Shown here: in pieces, positions 32,898-43,743 of the stretch
Position numbering within the stretch: the stretch's first letter is position 1
Layout of the letters: every line of letters begins with the position of its first letter
NCBI GenBank assembly: GCA_031841125.1
Contig: CM063107.1
Span: 27,670,499 to 27,734,498, forward strand
Length of the DNA stretch: 64,000 nt
Source: Acanthococcus lagerstroemiae
Taxonomy: Eukaryota > Arthropoda > Insecta > Hemiptera > Eriococcidae
Direction of reading: 5' to 3'
The notes under the pieces: model-generated
Database searches by the model: none
The model's input: the letters and a program-made list of their open reading frames with translations, nothing else
What the model was told of the DNA's origin: nothing
Made by a program: the position numbers and the translations under genes

Positions 32898-33251
32898 ACT
32901 TTCATCAGGTGGACATTTGTTAACTAGGCCCCGGCCTAAAAAGGCTCGCGGGTAAACCTACATTCTGTATCTACCTACCTGCTTTTACATGCACCAACCA
33001 CCCCATAGTTCTTTTTTCGTTCCAAAACATTAAACATTTCGTGCAAAGTGTTTTTCGTTAACTCTACTGATAATTTCGTTATTTTGAATTACTTTTTCGT
33101 GCTTCTACTTTTCGTTCAAACGCCTTTTATCTTTTGTGCAGTTTAATATTCCCCTTACTAATTTATACCGATATGATTACGGAAAGATCATTCGAGGAAA
33201 TTTTCACATACGTAATAGCAAAAAATAATAATGTCCGAAAAATTTACTTAC
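32898..33251. other. Unannotated DNA
   Basis: Nothing recognised apart from continuation of the inverted duplication. Confidence 0.35.
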
Positions 33252-33458
33252 ACCAGCGTACTTCATTTCGGCACTGGATGATGAACTCCATTCCTGAAGG
33301 TCGATCCTTGTCAACCAAATCGAGAACTGTTTGATTTGGTTTAAGTCTTTGACAGTATTATTTCCGACAGTATATTTGTCGTCGGTATGAGTCGCTTCGT
33401 CATTAAATTTTTTGTCACAACGTGTCAAGCGGATTGACACTTCCTGAATCTGGGCCAT
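33252..33458 (-). CDS. Candidate first coding exon, unidentified (left arm)
   Basis: An ATG in a fair context (AAAATCATGG) opens a 69-codon frame (MAQIQEVSIRLTRCDKKF, then QIKQFSIWLTRIDLQEW, ending AEMKYAG). It runs directly into a consensus donor GTAAGTAAA. The frame is identical in the right arm (60255-60461). I do not recognise the protein. The 'FSIWLTRIDLQEW' layout faintly recalls retroelement gag-type proteins, but this is a guess. No second exon was found. Confidence 0.35.
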
Positions 33459-34429
33459 GATTTTCTCGCTGGTAAAGTACCGAAAACAAAACACGAATCA
33501 AAGTTACTAAAGAATAAAGTAAGCGCAAATAGTGCGGGAGGGGCTTGGCGTAGGCTTCAAATACAATGAAAGCCACCCGAAAGATTGAAAAATTATGCGT
33601 GTGAAAATATACTTTCAGCACTATTTTGATACTTGTCAGCTCCTCCATGAACCCCCTATTCCACGTCGCTATTTGTGTATATGGAGAATAACCTAAAACG
33701 TAAGACCCCCAGTGGAACTAGCATGACTTAACTATAGTCTCATGTCCAATCGGCATACATGACAACGTGGTCGTTCTGGTCATACATATATAGTAGGTAT
33801 GTAAGCACTCTCTGCAGTCTGCCCATATTATAAATTACACACTTGAAGTTAATTACAGTCAACTTACGTATTCATATTTCTCGGAGAGTGTTGACACGAG
33901 CATCTACGTATAAATGTTTCAGCTTGCGATCTTGCGAATTCGTTTGACGTGACAGCCAGAAGTTTACTGTGATATGCACTGCTTCACTATGTGAAAATAC
34001 CAGCTTTTAATAGAGTACATATTTTCCTATATGAAAATGGCTGCTTGTGTTATCTGTTCTGTTTAAATGGCTTATCTATTTGATCAGCTATCACGTCTGT
34101 ATCTGTACAAGGAAATCGATGTATCATACCTATACGTACAGGCTTATTATTGCATGCTGAAAAATAATACCGGTGCCACTCTCGTATGTGTGAAACTTGT
34201 ATCTGCATCGGTTATCAATATCATATCAATGGTGGATCCTCGAGTCAATTCTTGGAGAGGCAATTTAGAATGTACATACATAGGAGTTGGTTGAATTCAG
34301 TTTTTACCGTCCCACACATCTTTTTCAAAGGATCAGATTATTTTTATGCATTCGAGATTGTATAGCGAGTCCGTTCAAGTATGACATCAAAAGGTAGAGC
34401 TGTGAGGACATTATTATAGGAATTTGTAA
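33459..34429. other. Unannotated DNA in left arm
   Basis: A 75-codon plus frame at 34067-34294 is identical in both arms, but that follows from the duplication and is not evidence of coding. Confidence 0.35.
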
Positions 34430-34690
34430 CAATATACTCGTATGATTCTTCAAAACTCATTCAGACTGACACAATTCATCTAAATTCTGTTAAGACTCGT
34501 TAAAGCTCATTCAGTATCTACTAAAACTAAGACAGACTCTATCAAAACCTGGTTGACACTTTCAAAATTCGTCCGGACTCTCGTTAAAACTCATTATACG
34601 TAACCCAGTCAAGATTACTGAGATATAAATTATGTAGCTCGTTAAGATTCGTTCTTACAAGTGAGATCTACTTATTCAGGATCCCGTTCA
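34430..34690. repeat. Degenerate short tandem array (left arm)
   Basis: Repeats of phrases such as ACTCGTTAAAGCTCATTCAG and GACTCTCGTTAAAACTCAT at 20-30 bp spacing. It is the reverse complement type of the array at 484-880 and is duplicated at 59023-59283. Confidence 0.55.
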
Positions 34691-34734
34691 AAGTCGTAGC
34701 GAAGTGACGTTTTTCTTTACGGGAGGGAGAAGGG

Positions 34735-35490
34735 GGAGAGCGAAAGCTTGAATTTCTCTACCTGAAAACTAGAATTTACGGTTCGTTGAATAAAAGTATA
34801 AAAACTAAATTTTTTTCAATTTTGTCAATAGCCGTCCGTCAGCTTAATTATAAAACCTTTCAAGTGCCATTATGTAAATTTTACAGAGAGACAAAAAGAC
34901 ATTGAGGAGAGCCATTTATTCAAATGTTACACTTTTTTTTTCGTTCCTTCTTAAAAAATGTTGAAGTCGTTTTAGAATGTTTTGGCTATCATCATAGGAT
35001 GCGATCCAGTCACTTCTATTTCAATCAACAAAAAAGTCGTTTTGCCAAAATTGGGACTTAGAAGGTTCTATAATTAAGCTGACGAGTTGCTAAATTTACC
35101 AACTCTTCAAAAATTTTACGTTATGAAGAGGGGGAAGGGTTTCCAACTAAGAATTAAAATTTCAAATTGTCAATGGAAAAAAAAAAAGAAGAAGCTTAAA
35201 ACATTCTCAATTTTGCTAACTGCAGCTGCTGGTAAATTCACTAACCCATGTAAAATGTCAAATTATTGACATGGATTTTTAATTGAAAACAATTTCAAGA
35301 CTGTTAAAAAAAACTAGGGTTGCTAAACTCACCCACTTTTGTACAATTTCAGATTATGGGGGGGGGGGTCGAGCTAGAAAATGAGCTTGCCAGATTTGTA
35401 ATGTTGCTAGCTACATACCTCTGTTCAAATGAAAACTCTTTAACATTTCAAATTATTGAAGGAGAGTCGAACCGCTCTCCATTGCTACTG
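34735..35490. repeat. Satellite-like repeat field (left arm)
   Basis: Same phrase blocks as 16841-18420: CCTGAAAACTAGAATTTACG, TTTTGCTAACTGCAGCTGCT, ACGTTATGAAGAGGGGGAAG. At least three irregular units are seen. The inverted duplicate is at 58223-58978. Confidence 0.6.
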
Positions 35491-35689
35491 CCTTGACCAA
35501 CGACTTGTTATCTATTCAAATTTACAGGTCTGAAATTTGATATTTTACCCTGTGAATGGTCGAAATCGACTCACGAAAAAGTGAACGAGGCATCCAAATG
35601 AGGTTTCTTCTTTCTGGTGGGTAATTTTTGATTTCGAAGATCGTGAAAAAGCACACGTGCAATATCATTGATACCCACTTACACAATTT

Positions 35690-36175
35690 TCAGTAATTTA
35701 GGTTGTAGCCAGTGAAACATTGTGAGTAAGGGAGCAGAAATGTCCTCAAAAATGAAATCGTCAACTCAAAGAACTCCAAGATCGATGTACTGATAGCTTC
35801 CAATCTTAATTTTTGTGTGTTGGCTCCCTGTAGAGGTGGGGGTGTGTTAAAAAAAAGTGTTCAGTAAATCCAAGAACCATAAGAATAGTTTATCAGGTGA
35901 CATTCATTCGATTAACGTTGAGTAAATGTCATCATTTCATCAGAATACCCCCCCCCCCCCGACAGTTCTATCTTAAATCTCCTGAGTATTTTATTCGATT
36001 TCTTTTTTCAACAAATTGTATTTTGAATTCTTTTCTAAGTCAAATACGTGCAATTTTTGTAAAGTTTGTTCTTTCTTTCTTTCTTCATTTATTTGAAAAC
36101 CTCTTCTTGGAAGATGTTTTGAAGGAAAATGGCGTATTTTATCACGAATCTTATGTTAAACTTCAGTCACTTTCT
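35690..36175. repeat. Dispersed repeat D (left arm)
   Basis: A diverged homologue lies in the same orientation at 49320-49760. Shared phrases include AGTGTTCAGTRARTC, CATTTCATYAGWA and TCTTAAACTTCAGT/TGTTAAACTTCAGT. A run of C is present at about 35948-35960. The superfamily is unknown. Confidence 0.55.
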
Positions 36176-36180
36176 TTTCT

Positions 36181-36389
36181 AATTTTTCTCTCAACCCGAG
36201 CCCTGGAATCCGCTCTTTCGAGCACTACCTCAGAGACGTCGGGGAGGCTGTTAGGGCTGTCTTAGCCTTCATCACTTTATGCCGAAAAACCGGCCTAGGT
36301 CGAAATGTAGCGAGTTGCTACGGAGGCTCGAACCCGAGACCCCCGGATTCTGAGACGAGCGCGCTATCCACTCGGCCAACCAGACCCCC
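36181..36389 (-). mobile_element. tRNA-derived SINE, copy 4 (left arm)
   Basis: A full-length minus-strand copy with head complement CACTCGGCCAACCAGACCCC and B-box complement GAGGCTCGAACCCGAGAC. The target duplication is decayed (GTAGTTGAAG against GTGACTGAAG). The duplicate in the right arm is 57335-57543, so the SINE inserted before the duplication or haplotype split. Confidence 0.9.
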
Positions 36390-36399
36390 AGCCTTCAAC

Positions 36400-37340
36400 T
36401 ACTATGACTAGATTTAATTTTAAAATTAAAAAGTTGTTAAAATGAGAATTTCTATTATGAAATTTGAATTCCAGAATTCAAATTAGGACTGGATTCAGAA
36501 TTTGATGCAATAGCGACGACCAAAGTAACACCTTTCAATTGTTTCTTCACTGTTCCAGGTCAAGTAAACTTATTCTAATTAATTCTTCTGACACATTTTG
36601 TGCGACGCAGAGACAAAAACTTCAATTTTACCCTACAAATTTGTAATTCCAATCTACGCAAGCTTGCTACTCATGTCAATGAAAATAATTTTCAACTGAA
36701 ATTGTAGGAAAATTAAAAAATTATTTTCATTTTTTTTTTCTCTCGAAAAATTGGAGATAGAGTTTTGCATATATCTTGATGCAAAATGTAATGAAATAAC
36801 TTTATTGCATAGAAAAATTTTAATCCAAGTTAGTTTCCTAGCTTTGACGTATGAAAAATGTTGAATCTGTGGTCCAAATCAGAGCAAGATCCTAAGTCCG
36901 ATGCTGTATTCAAAACCAGCAACCCCCTCTCTCCAAAAAATTGACAATTTCTTCAAGTTTTGGAGTCAACTTGATTTTGACCCATTTTTGCTTCGAAATT
37001 TGGATTTATGGGCCTCAAATTAGAACTTAATCAACTATCTGTTGCAATAATTGGAATCAGTGATCCAAGAAACCCTTTTTTCGATACTTCGTTCAAATTT
37101 TTAAGCCAATTTAATTTTGCCCTTTTTGAGTTTAAAAGTAGAAATTTTGGTCCCGAATCGGAACCAAATTAGAAATCTGTTATAATTCTGTTGCGATACC
37201 GTATTCAAATTTTCAAAGCCAATTTAATTTTGCCCAATTTGAATTTTTGAGCTCAAATCAGAATTGAATTCAAAATCTGATGCGATATTCGAGATCAAAA
37301 ACCCAAGGAACTCGTATTTCTATATTTTGTTGGGGGAGGG
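36400..37340. repeat. Degenerate repeats with CAAATTTTTAAGCCAATTTAA phrases (left arm)
   Basis: From about 36880 to 37320 a block recurs three or four times at roughly 110-150 bp. Each block has a CGATACYGTATTCAAA-like start, CAAAGCCAATTTAATTTTGC, and a TTGAGCTCAAATCAGAA-like end. No coding is seen. The inverted copy is at 56395-57300. Confidence 0.5.
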
Positions 37341-37394
37341 GGGGGGCCTGAAGAAGAAACTATATATGTAGCGGCAGGAAACCCCGAGTTCCAT

Positions 37395-38515
37395 TGGTAG
37401 GGCGTATGGCAATGCACGCGTGCCAAATTGGCTTCCTCTAGACACCACACCCCGGCCTCGAAACTACCCTTTCGAGTATCGCATCAGTGACCAGGGTAAT
37501 TTCTTGAGGCTGGCCCGGCCCACCATTCACCTCTCCGCTTCGGATTCACTCTGTACTGCCAAATCCACTATGGGACACTCTCTGCTGACCAAGGCAACGC
37601 TCACCCAGCATTCATCTCGAATTCGGGTGTACCACAGCCGGACGCGCTTCCTTCCTTCACGTCTCACCTCCTTGTCTTGGTACAGATGGCGACGCAGGAA
37701 GGTGGAGATGGCAGAGTGAACCCAACCGGTGAGAGGGGTCCGCAGCACTGCAGCAACTTCAAGATAGTATACAGAATTGTTATGTCGAATGTGGGCCGAG
37801 CTTTGTTTGTTGGCCCTCTGTCTCGACCATTCCGTCTCCATCTTCGTCCTCATAATAGTCGAGACAGAGACCGATATTCGGTTCCATCTGCTTCTACTCC
37901 TCAGCGTTTCCGAAATGTGCGCGACGGTCGATCACGCCGTCGCTATCACTCGTGTTGCCGGCGGGATCGATCGCTATTATCATACCGCGCCTCTTCTGCT
38001 CTCAGGTTTCACACTCGAACAGGGTGTACCAGGGGTTGTCCTCCACCGATATCGCCATCCGATGTAAGTACGTCCGAAGCATCCATGGCCACTCAGGATT
38101 TGGGTCAGATGGAAGTTCAGTTCTCCATGGGACCTGCCTGCCCAGTGTCCAGCACTGACTGGGGTCACGTAGCAGCGGTCAAGTCCACTTGCCCTCGGTG
38201 GACTGGGAGAATGCTTCCTTCCACAGACGAAGTGTGGACTGCTGGAAGTCCTGCTTGATCCGAAGTGCCTCCCGTTTTGTCTTTGCTCTTTTTTTTTTGC
38301 ATCATGTACATCCGCTGTATCCCCGATCTTGAGTTTGATCGGTGGTATACACGTTAACACGTCTACTGCCTCCGAAGAAATAGTACGACGCACATCATCG
38401 CGGCTTTTCACTGAATCTTTGCCATCTCCGCCCTTCTGTTGGGTATCTTGATGGCGTCAGCAAATACTATGGCGCCCCGTATAGGAGAACAGACATGATG
38501 ACGTTCACGTACATT
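37395..38515 (-). mobile_element. R1/Jockey-group LINE, 3' half (left arm)
   Basis: The minus strand encodes the end of the reverse transcriptase and the downstream region: VIMSVLLYGAP near 38490, RTISSEAVDVLTCIPPIKL near 38360, SHGELNFHLTQILSGHGCFG near 38100 and a Cys-rich phrase (EDNPW, LFEC). The frame continues through EVRREGRKRVRLWYTRIRD to about 37530, then the conserved 3' tail (complement of ACTGATGCGATACTCGAAAG) ends near 37395. Stops and frameshifts make it inactive, and endonuclease and most of RT are missing. Long plus-strand frames here (37677-38258) are shadows. The duplicate is at 55200-56334. Confidence 0.82.
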
Positions 38516-39108
38516 TTTCTCTTCTTCTCCCTCGGTCCTCCTAGAAACCCCGAGTTACCCTTAAGTGAACCTACTACTCCAGCTATCTCAACAAATACTT
38601 CTACAACAACGTTCACGCTCAATAACAGCAAAGAGCAGAGGGGGTATTATGAAAATGTTGGACCTTTGGGAGAATTTTTTTCAGAATGGGGGGTATTTCC
38701 GGGAGACTTGAGAGACGGGTAGACACTCTAGTATAACACCTTTTCTCCCCGCTCCAGCAACTGTAACGTTAATAGTTTGATGCCTTCCCGTTCTTGTTAT
38801 AGTATTTTATTGCAATTTGTGTAGGTCTGTAGGTATTATTATTGCGCCGTTATTTTATATGATTTTCAGTAGGTAACGTTTTCCAACTGCGTTAGGAGTT
38901 CGAGGCCCTGATAGACTAGTAGCTTAGTAGCTTCGCAAATGGGTGGTATTGTGGACAACTGCTTCAAGTCCTGTGCCAGAGGTACGATTTGTAACCTCGA
39001 GGGCTTTTTAGCATAACACTTGTCTACGTCTTCGGGCCATCGCCCTTGCTTGATGGCCTCACAAAATTACTTCGTTTCCGGCCTCGTAGAAGTCTATTGT
39101 AGGCCGCA
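38516..39108. other. Unannotated end of left arm
   Basis: Part of the inverted duplication. No gene recognised. The homology to the right arm ends at 39108 only because the right contig begins there. Confidence 0.5.
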
Positions 39109-39944
39109 GAACAGAACACAGAAAGGCTCAGGACACCGTCAAAGAAAAACTACCTACCTAAAAATAAGCACAATCCGGACCGGCTGATCCGTTTGCAGCG
39201 CGAATGTCGGCCAATTTCCAATTAAAATGCTAGTGTATTTCAAACTTCTTAAAACCCGTATGGTTCTTTTAGAGATAATTTCCTCGTTGCTGAAAACAAT
39301 AATAAAACTTACGAAGGTACGGTTCACATTTTTCGGGCTTCTCAATGTAGTTATGAATCTGTCATCGAGAACACGTTAAATCTTTCGACGAGCACACTAT
39401 TGCAGGAACTGGTAATGGCCCAACAAATCTACCCTGTTTACTGATTATTTGTCAACACGGACATTATTTTCAAAACAGTCCATCCTATACGCCGCTATAT
39501 TAAGCAGCACGTATCTTTTGATTATACATATAGACTTCCCACGCACGATCGCGCACTACCGTCGCCGTTCGTTATTTCAATTTAAAATATTTATCCAGAG
39601 CGATCATAAAAACAAATTTCTTTGAATAACTTCCTATGCGTTTCCTTCCTTTTTTTTCACTTTCTTTCTTTTCAAACCATTTGTCAACTTATCAACATTG
39701 TTGATTGATGTGCGGGTGAAAGACACATGGAATGTTCTGCTGGTACTTCAGGGGTCGCATTATACTTGAACGTTTCTGATTGTGATTGTAGTGAAATAGG
39801 GAGTCTGATATTCCGGGGTTTCTTGCGCTAATTTCGAATATTGCATCAAACTTGCACTTTTTTTGTACATCGAAACGAGACCGTTTATGTTAGACCATAT
39901 GCTCAACATTTGTCACGTGCTGATAGCAACATTATGTTATCTCT
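39109..39944. other. Unannotated DNA
   Basis: First sequence without a counterpart in the right arm. Nothing recognised. Confidence 0.4.
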
Positions 39945-40030
39945 CGACTAGTTGGTTGCGTCTCTTCTCTTTTTCTCTCCTAAGTTAATCTTTTCATTTC
40001 TGCGAAAGATTTTCACTTTGTATCCTTCAT
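39945..40030 (-). mobile_element. RTE-like LINE 3' tail, short copy
   Basis: The segment (GACTAGTTGGTTGCGTCTCT to CACTTTGTATCCTTCATT) matches 52544-52640, the 3' part of the RTE-like LINE there, and more weakly 40520-40600. It is a short truncated copy. Confidence 0.6.
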
Positions 40031-40479
40031 TGTAGATGTCCCAACCCGGTTAGTGGGCACCGTGGGGCATAATGTCCACAAAAACCCGTCCCCTAAACGG
40101 AAAAAATATTAAAAAACAAATTTTGGGAACTACAAAACTCTCTTTTTAACTGCCAGGACTTAGCCAATTAGAAACGATTTTTGGGTTCAAAAAATACTCT
40201 AAAAAGGATAAAATTTGACGTGTTAGGACTTAGTGAAATAAAAAGAAAAGAAGAGTTTCTTCAAAACGGAATAATGGAAATCTATTCTACTTTTATGGAG
40301 AAACATTAGGGTATAGAGGCGTAGTAGGCTTTTATATTAACAAAAGTATTTTCAAACATATCGTCGAATTGAAAGGGATCTCAGGAGAAGATTGCTGTCC
40401 TTAGACTTATATAATAATAGCAGCATCTTTATTGGCCACGTGTACTACATCTATCCTTACAGCAATTTTATTAATTACA
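40031..40479. other. Unannotated DNA
   Basis: Nothing recognised. Confidence 0.35.
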
Positions 40480-41005
40480 CTTATGATGATGATAAGGTTA
40501 TCAGTCTTACAACCGATTTGATGCAGCTCTCCATTTCTCCCTATATTGGGCAAGTTCTTTCATTTTGTAATAACACTTACATTTGACATCCTTGATCATC
40601 TGCTGAACATACTGGAATCTTTACCGACTCACTTAACCAATTCTTTCCTTCCACTTTTCCTTCTAGCAGCATTGAAATTATTCCTGGGTGCCACAATAAA
40701 TTATGCCCTATTAGTTCATGTCTCCTCTTCAGACAACTCCAAATATCAATTTTACCCCCTACTCTGTTGAGTACTTCCTCATTTCTTACCTTATCTGTCC
40801 ATTTGATGCTAAGAATCCGCCTATAGCACCACATCTTAGAAGTTTCGATCCTTCTCTTCTCTAGTTTTCGTATGATCCAAGTTTCACATCCATACAAGGC
40901 TACACTCAAACAGAAGTTTTCAAGAACAATTTTTTGATTTCTAGATTTATTTTTGATTTGAAAATATTTACTTTTTTGATTTGGCTTGTGCTATTCTACT
41001 ACATA

Positions 41006-42653
41006 CAGTGGTCCGCTGAAAGGGTATACACTGTATACGCCGTATACTCTCAAAAACAAAGTGGAAAAAACAGCGTATATACGCCGTGTACTCTCAATCT
41101 GGGAAAAGGAAAAAATAAGTCTTTTCGCTCTCGAAAAATAGAATCCCAAGATGCGGAGTGCATTGTTGGGACAATATGGGGATGTTTTAGGAAGAATGGC
41201 CTAAGTGAAGAATTTAATAAGAAAAATATGGTCGCCTTGGCTACTGATGGAGCGACTGTTATGGTCGGAAATGAAGGTGGCGTTTGGGCCAAAATTAAAG
41301 AAAAAGTTCCGAACATATTCACATTTCACTGCTTGTTTTATAGACTGGAACTGTCAGTAAATGATGAACCGCTTCATTTGCTTCATGGACAAATTATATT
41401 CTTCATATTTCATGCATTACAAGAAATATCCTCTGAACTTCATTTACAATTCCTAAAAATTGGACGAGTGCTGGGAGTGCGCTTGGTTCTTAGTAGTTTT
41501 CGTACTGTGAAAGCTGTGTGGATATCGTATGAAGCGTTGTACGAACATTTTTCAAAGAATGCTGATCCTAATAATAACAAAAAATGAAATCGGAAGAGCG
41601 TGCTGTTTTCCAGGGTTTGAAAAAGAAACTTGAATCTTCTGAATTTCTACAAGATTTAGCATTCATGTACAATATATTGAACGAACTACCTAACCTGATC
41701 CAAATTTTATAATAACCTGGAACTACTATTTTTAAAGCTAATCAAAAGAAATTCAAAGAACCGTATGAATTTTGATATCATTCAAGGAAAGAAATGGAGA
41801 AAAAATTGTTGAAGTTTTTGATGACATTGAAAATAAAGCCAAATTTCCCAAAATTTCACTGAAAAACTCTGGAAAACAGAATATAAACCAAAAGCAATTT
41901 CTACAGTCCTTACTTGATACAATGTCGCAGTGATTGGCGGATACTGAAGATACTGTAATAACAGATCTTGGCATCGTTCAGGAAATATTATCAAATGAGG
42001 CACCAACAAATACGAGCCAAGGCGAAAAGGAAGTAAGAAACATGGCGTGAAGAATTCCTTTGTGCGAGTCTGAGTCTATTGTAGGCTTTAGACTGACAGA
42101 CACAAAATCAAAATTCATCAGACTGACTCGCGCATTAACTTGCTCAACAGCAGAATGTGAGCAGGGATTCAGTGCGATGAATTGCATAATGACTGATTTA
42201 CGGACCAGACTAACTATCCCTCGCACTTGAAATTTATTATTCCTGTCATTGAATGGCCCAACAGTCGAGGACTTCAATCCTGAGCCATAAGCAAAACTTT
42301 GGTTGAAGACTCAGCGAAGTGCCGATGACCAGAGAGGGGGTGGAGTCACGAAGAAAGAAAATGAAGATGAGCCCGCTAAAAATTATTATTTTTTAAATTT
42401 ATTCAAATAAGTTGATAATTCTTACTACTAGTATTTATTGACAAATAAAAAACATGCTTTGATACTTGGTCTACGATTTTTCGAATTCTTAAACAGTAGT
42501 ATTTTGACTAACAAATTTGGCTTCCTAAACCTGGTAGAATGATACCCATATTGCTTTTAAGGATGGGAGCTCTAAAATAATTTTCTTTTTGGGTGGAACT
42601 TGAGCCTCCGTTTTTAGCGTATACTCTCAAATATTTCCTTCAGCGGACCACTG
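41006..42653 (+). mobile_element. hAT transposon, 1648 bp, nested in LINE
   Basis: The termini are CAGTGGTCCGCTGAAAGG and, at the right, CCTTCAGCGGACCACTG. The inverted repeat continues imperfectly into GTATACTCTCAA-type sequence. A perfect 8-bp target duplication ACTACATA occupies 40998-41005 and 42654-42661. The element interrupts an RTE-like LINE, so it is the younger insertion. The interior carries a truncated hAT transposase (separate entry). Confidence 0.95.
41120..42240 (+). pseudogene. hAT transposase remnant (KIAA1586/ZNF862-like)
   Basis: The open portion runs to 41587 and reads KKNMVALATDGATVMVGNEG, then KVPNIFTFHCLFYRLELSV, LQFLKIGRVLGVRLVLSSFR and AVWISYEALYEHF. This matches the central region of KIAA1586/ZNF862-like hAT transposases, including the acidic DGA position. 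After several stops the C-terminal dimerisation segment reappears at about 42125-42230 (LTRALTCSTAECEQGFSAMN, then DLRTRLTIP). The N-terminal zinc finger is absent and the middle is broken, so no active enzyme is predicted. The upstream Met at 40934 lies outside the element and is not its start. Confidence 0.82.
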
Positions 42654-43526
42654 ACTACATACCTACTAATATCCCTTTTACTTCTTCCTTCTTTTGTTAT
42701 TTTACTCTCTAAATAGCAAAATATGCTTACTTCTTCAATCGTTTCCTGTCCAATATTTATATTTAAGCTATCATGTTCACATCGATTAACATATCGTTAC
42801 TTTATTTTTATTTATTCCCATACGATATTCTATATTCAAAATCTCGTCCATTCCATTTAAAATGTTTTCCAAAGCAATATTCCTTTCAGCTAATAAGGCA
42901 ATATCATCTTACCTGAGCATCTTTACTCGCTCTTCATATATAGTGACGCCTGCTTCAAATTTTTATTTTATTTCTTTTATGGCCCACTCTATATACAAAT
43001 TAAATAATAGTGGACATAAGGGGCACGCCTGCATTACGCCTTTTTCTATATATTAGCCTCCCCTTTCTCTCCTTCTATTCTTAATGTGGCTTTCTGTCCT
43101 CTAGATAAGTTTAAAATAATTTGTCTTTCTTTAAATTTTACTCCTATCTTTTTTATAATATCTAACATTTTATCCCAAGCTTTTTCAATATCAACGAATG
43201 CCATAATTTATGTATCCTGCCCCTTTTTGAGTTTCTCATCTACAATTAATCTTAACGCTAACACTGCTTTTCTAGTACCTCTACTTTTCTTAAACGCCAA
43301 AATACAGAATCCCCTACGGTCGGCCCAATCTTACTATAATATGTTATACAGAACGCCTCTTGATCCCCTCTTTCTTCATCCTCCGCACTATCTTTTCTCT
43401 TTCCATACATTTACTTATACCTCCTGCTCCATTCCGATACAGTTTTTCAGGATAACTCACCAATATTTTTATTTTGTCTTTTTTTCTTCTTTCATTTTTA
43501 GGGTCTAATACATGGGATATTCAGAA

Positions 43527-43732
43527 GTGGGGTCTGGGGGCCGAGTGGATAGCGCGCTGGTCTCAGTATCCGGAGGTCTCGGGTTCGAGCCCACGTAGCA
43601 ACTCGCTACACTCGACCTAGGCCGGATTTTCGGCAAGAAGTGAAGAGAGCTGAGTCAGCCCTTATAGCCTCCCTGACGTAATGCTCGAAAGGGTGGATTC
43701 CAGGGCTCGGGTTGAGAGCAAAAATTAGATGT
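43527..43732 (+). mobile_element. tRNA-derived SINE, copy 5
   Basis: A full-length plus-strand copy with A box GGGGCCGAGTGG and B box GGGTTCGAGCCC, and a tail GGGTTGAGAGCAAAAATT. The 11-bp target duplication GATATTCAGAA lies at 43516-43526 and 43733-43743. One body segment near 43670-43685 is slightly shortened. Confidence 0.93.
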
Positions 43733-43743
43733 GATATTCAGAA

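Larger units (their letters stand above)
29713..39108 (+). repeat. Left arm of 9.4-kb inverted duplication
   Basis: This segment is repeated in reverse complement at 54638-64000. For matched positions x and y, x+y stays near 93711-93713 from 29713 to about 34300, rises to about 93728 at 37420, and reaches 93746 at 39108. The arms are therefore collinear with only small indels. Long stretches are identical, for example 33134-33334 against 60379-60579 and 34067-34294 against 59419-59646. Elsewhere there are single substitutions and short indels. Since the right arm reaches the window edge, the full length is unknown. Confidence 0.97.
40480..43500 (-). mobile_element. RTE-like LINE, interrupted by a hAT element
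   Basis: Read on the minus strand from 43500 down, the parts of a non-LTR reverse transcriptase appear in order: KKSRGTRKAVLALRLIVDEK (about 43270), MAFVDIEKAWDKMLDIIKK (about 43190), LCPLLFNLYIEWAIKEIK (about 43000), then DDIALLAERNIALENILNG (about 42890), where the FADD box is damaged. NINIGQETIEEVSIFCYLES follows (about 42740). After the hAT insert comes LSVALYGCETWIIRKLEKRR, then MWCYRRILSIKWTDKVRNEEV (40800-40910), and the 3' end with ATGATGATGAT near 40486. This is the layout of insect RTE-type elements. Stops make it inactive, and the 5' endonuclease half is not seen. The hAT at 41006-42653 splits the frame. Confidence 0.85.

Noticed and set aside
37677..38258. A 193-codon plus-strand open frame, mirrored at 55488-56051 on the minus strand.
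   Set aside because: It is antisense to a LINE whose true strand shows R1/Jockey-type protein motifs. The composition is Arg/Ser-rich, as expected for a shadow frame.
43086..43508. A 140-codon Phe/Ser-rich plus-strand frame resembling a membrane protein.
   Set aside because: It is antisense to the RT region of the RTE-like LINE, and the apparent hydrophobicity comes from T-rich complement.
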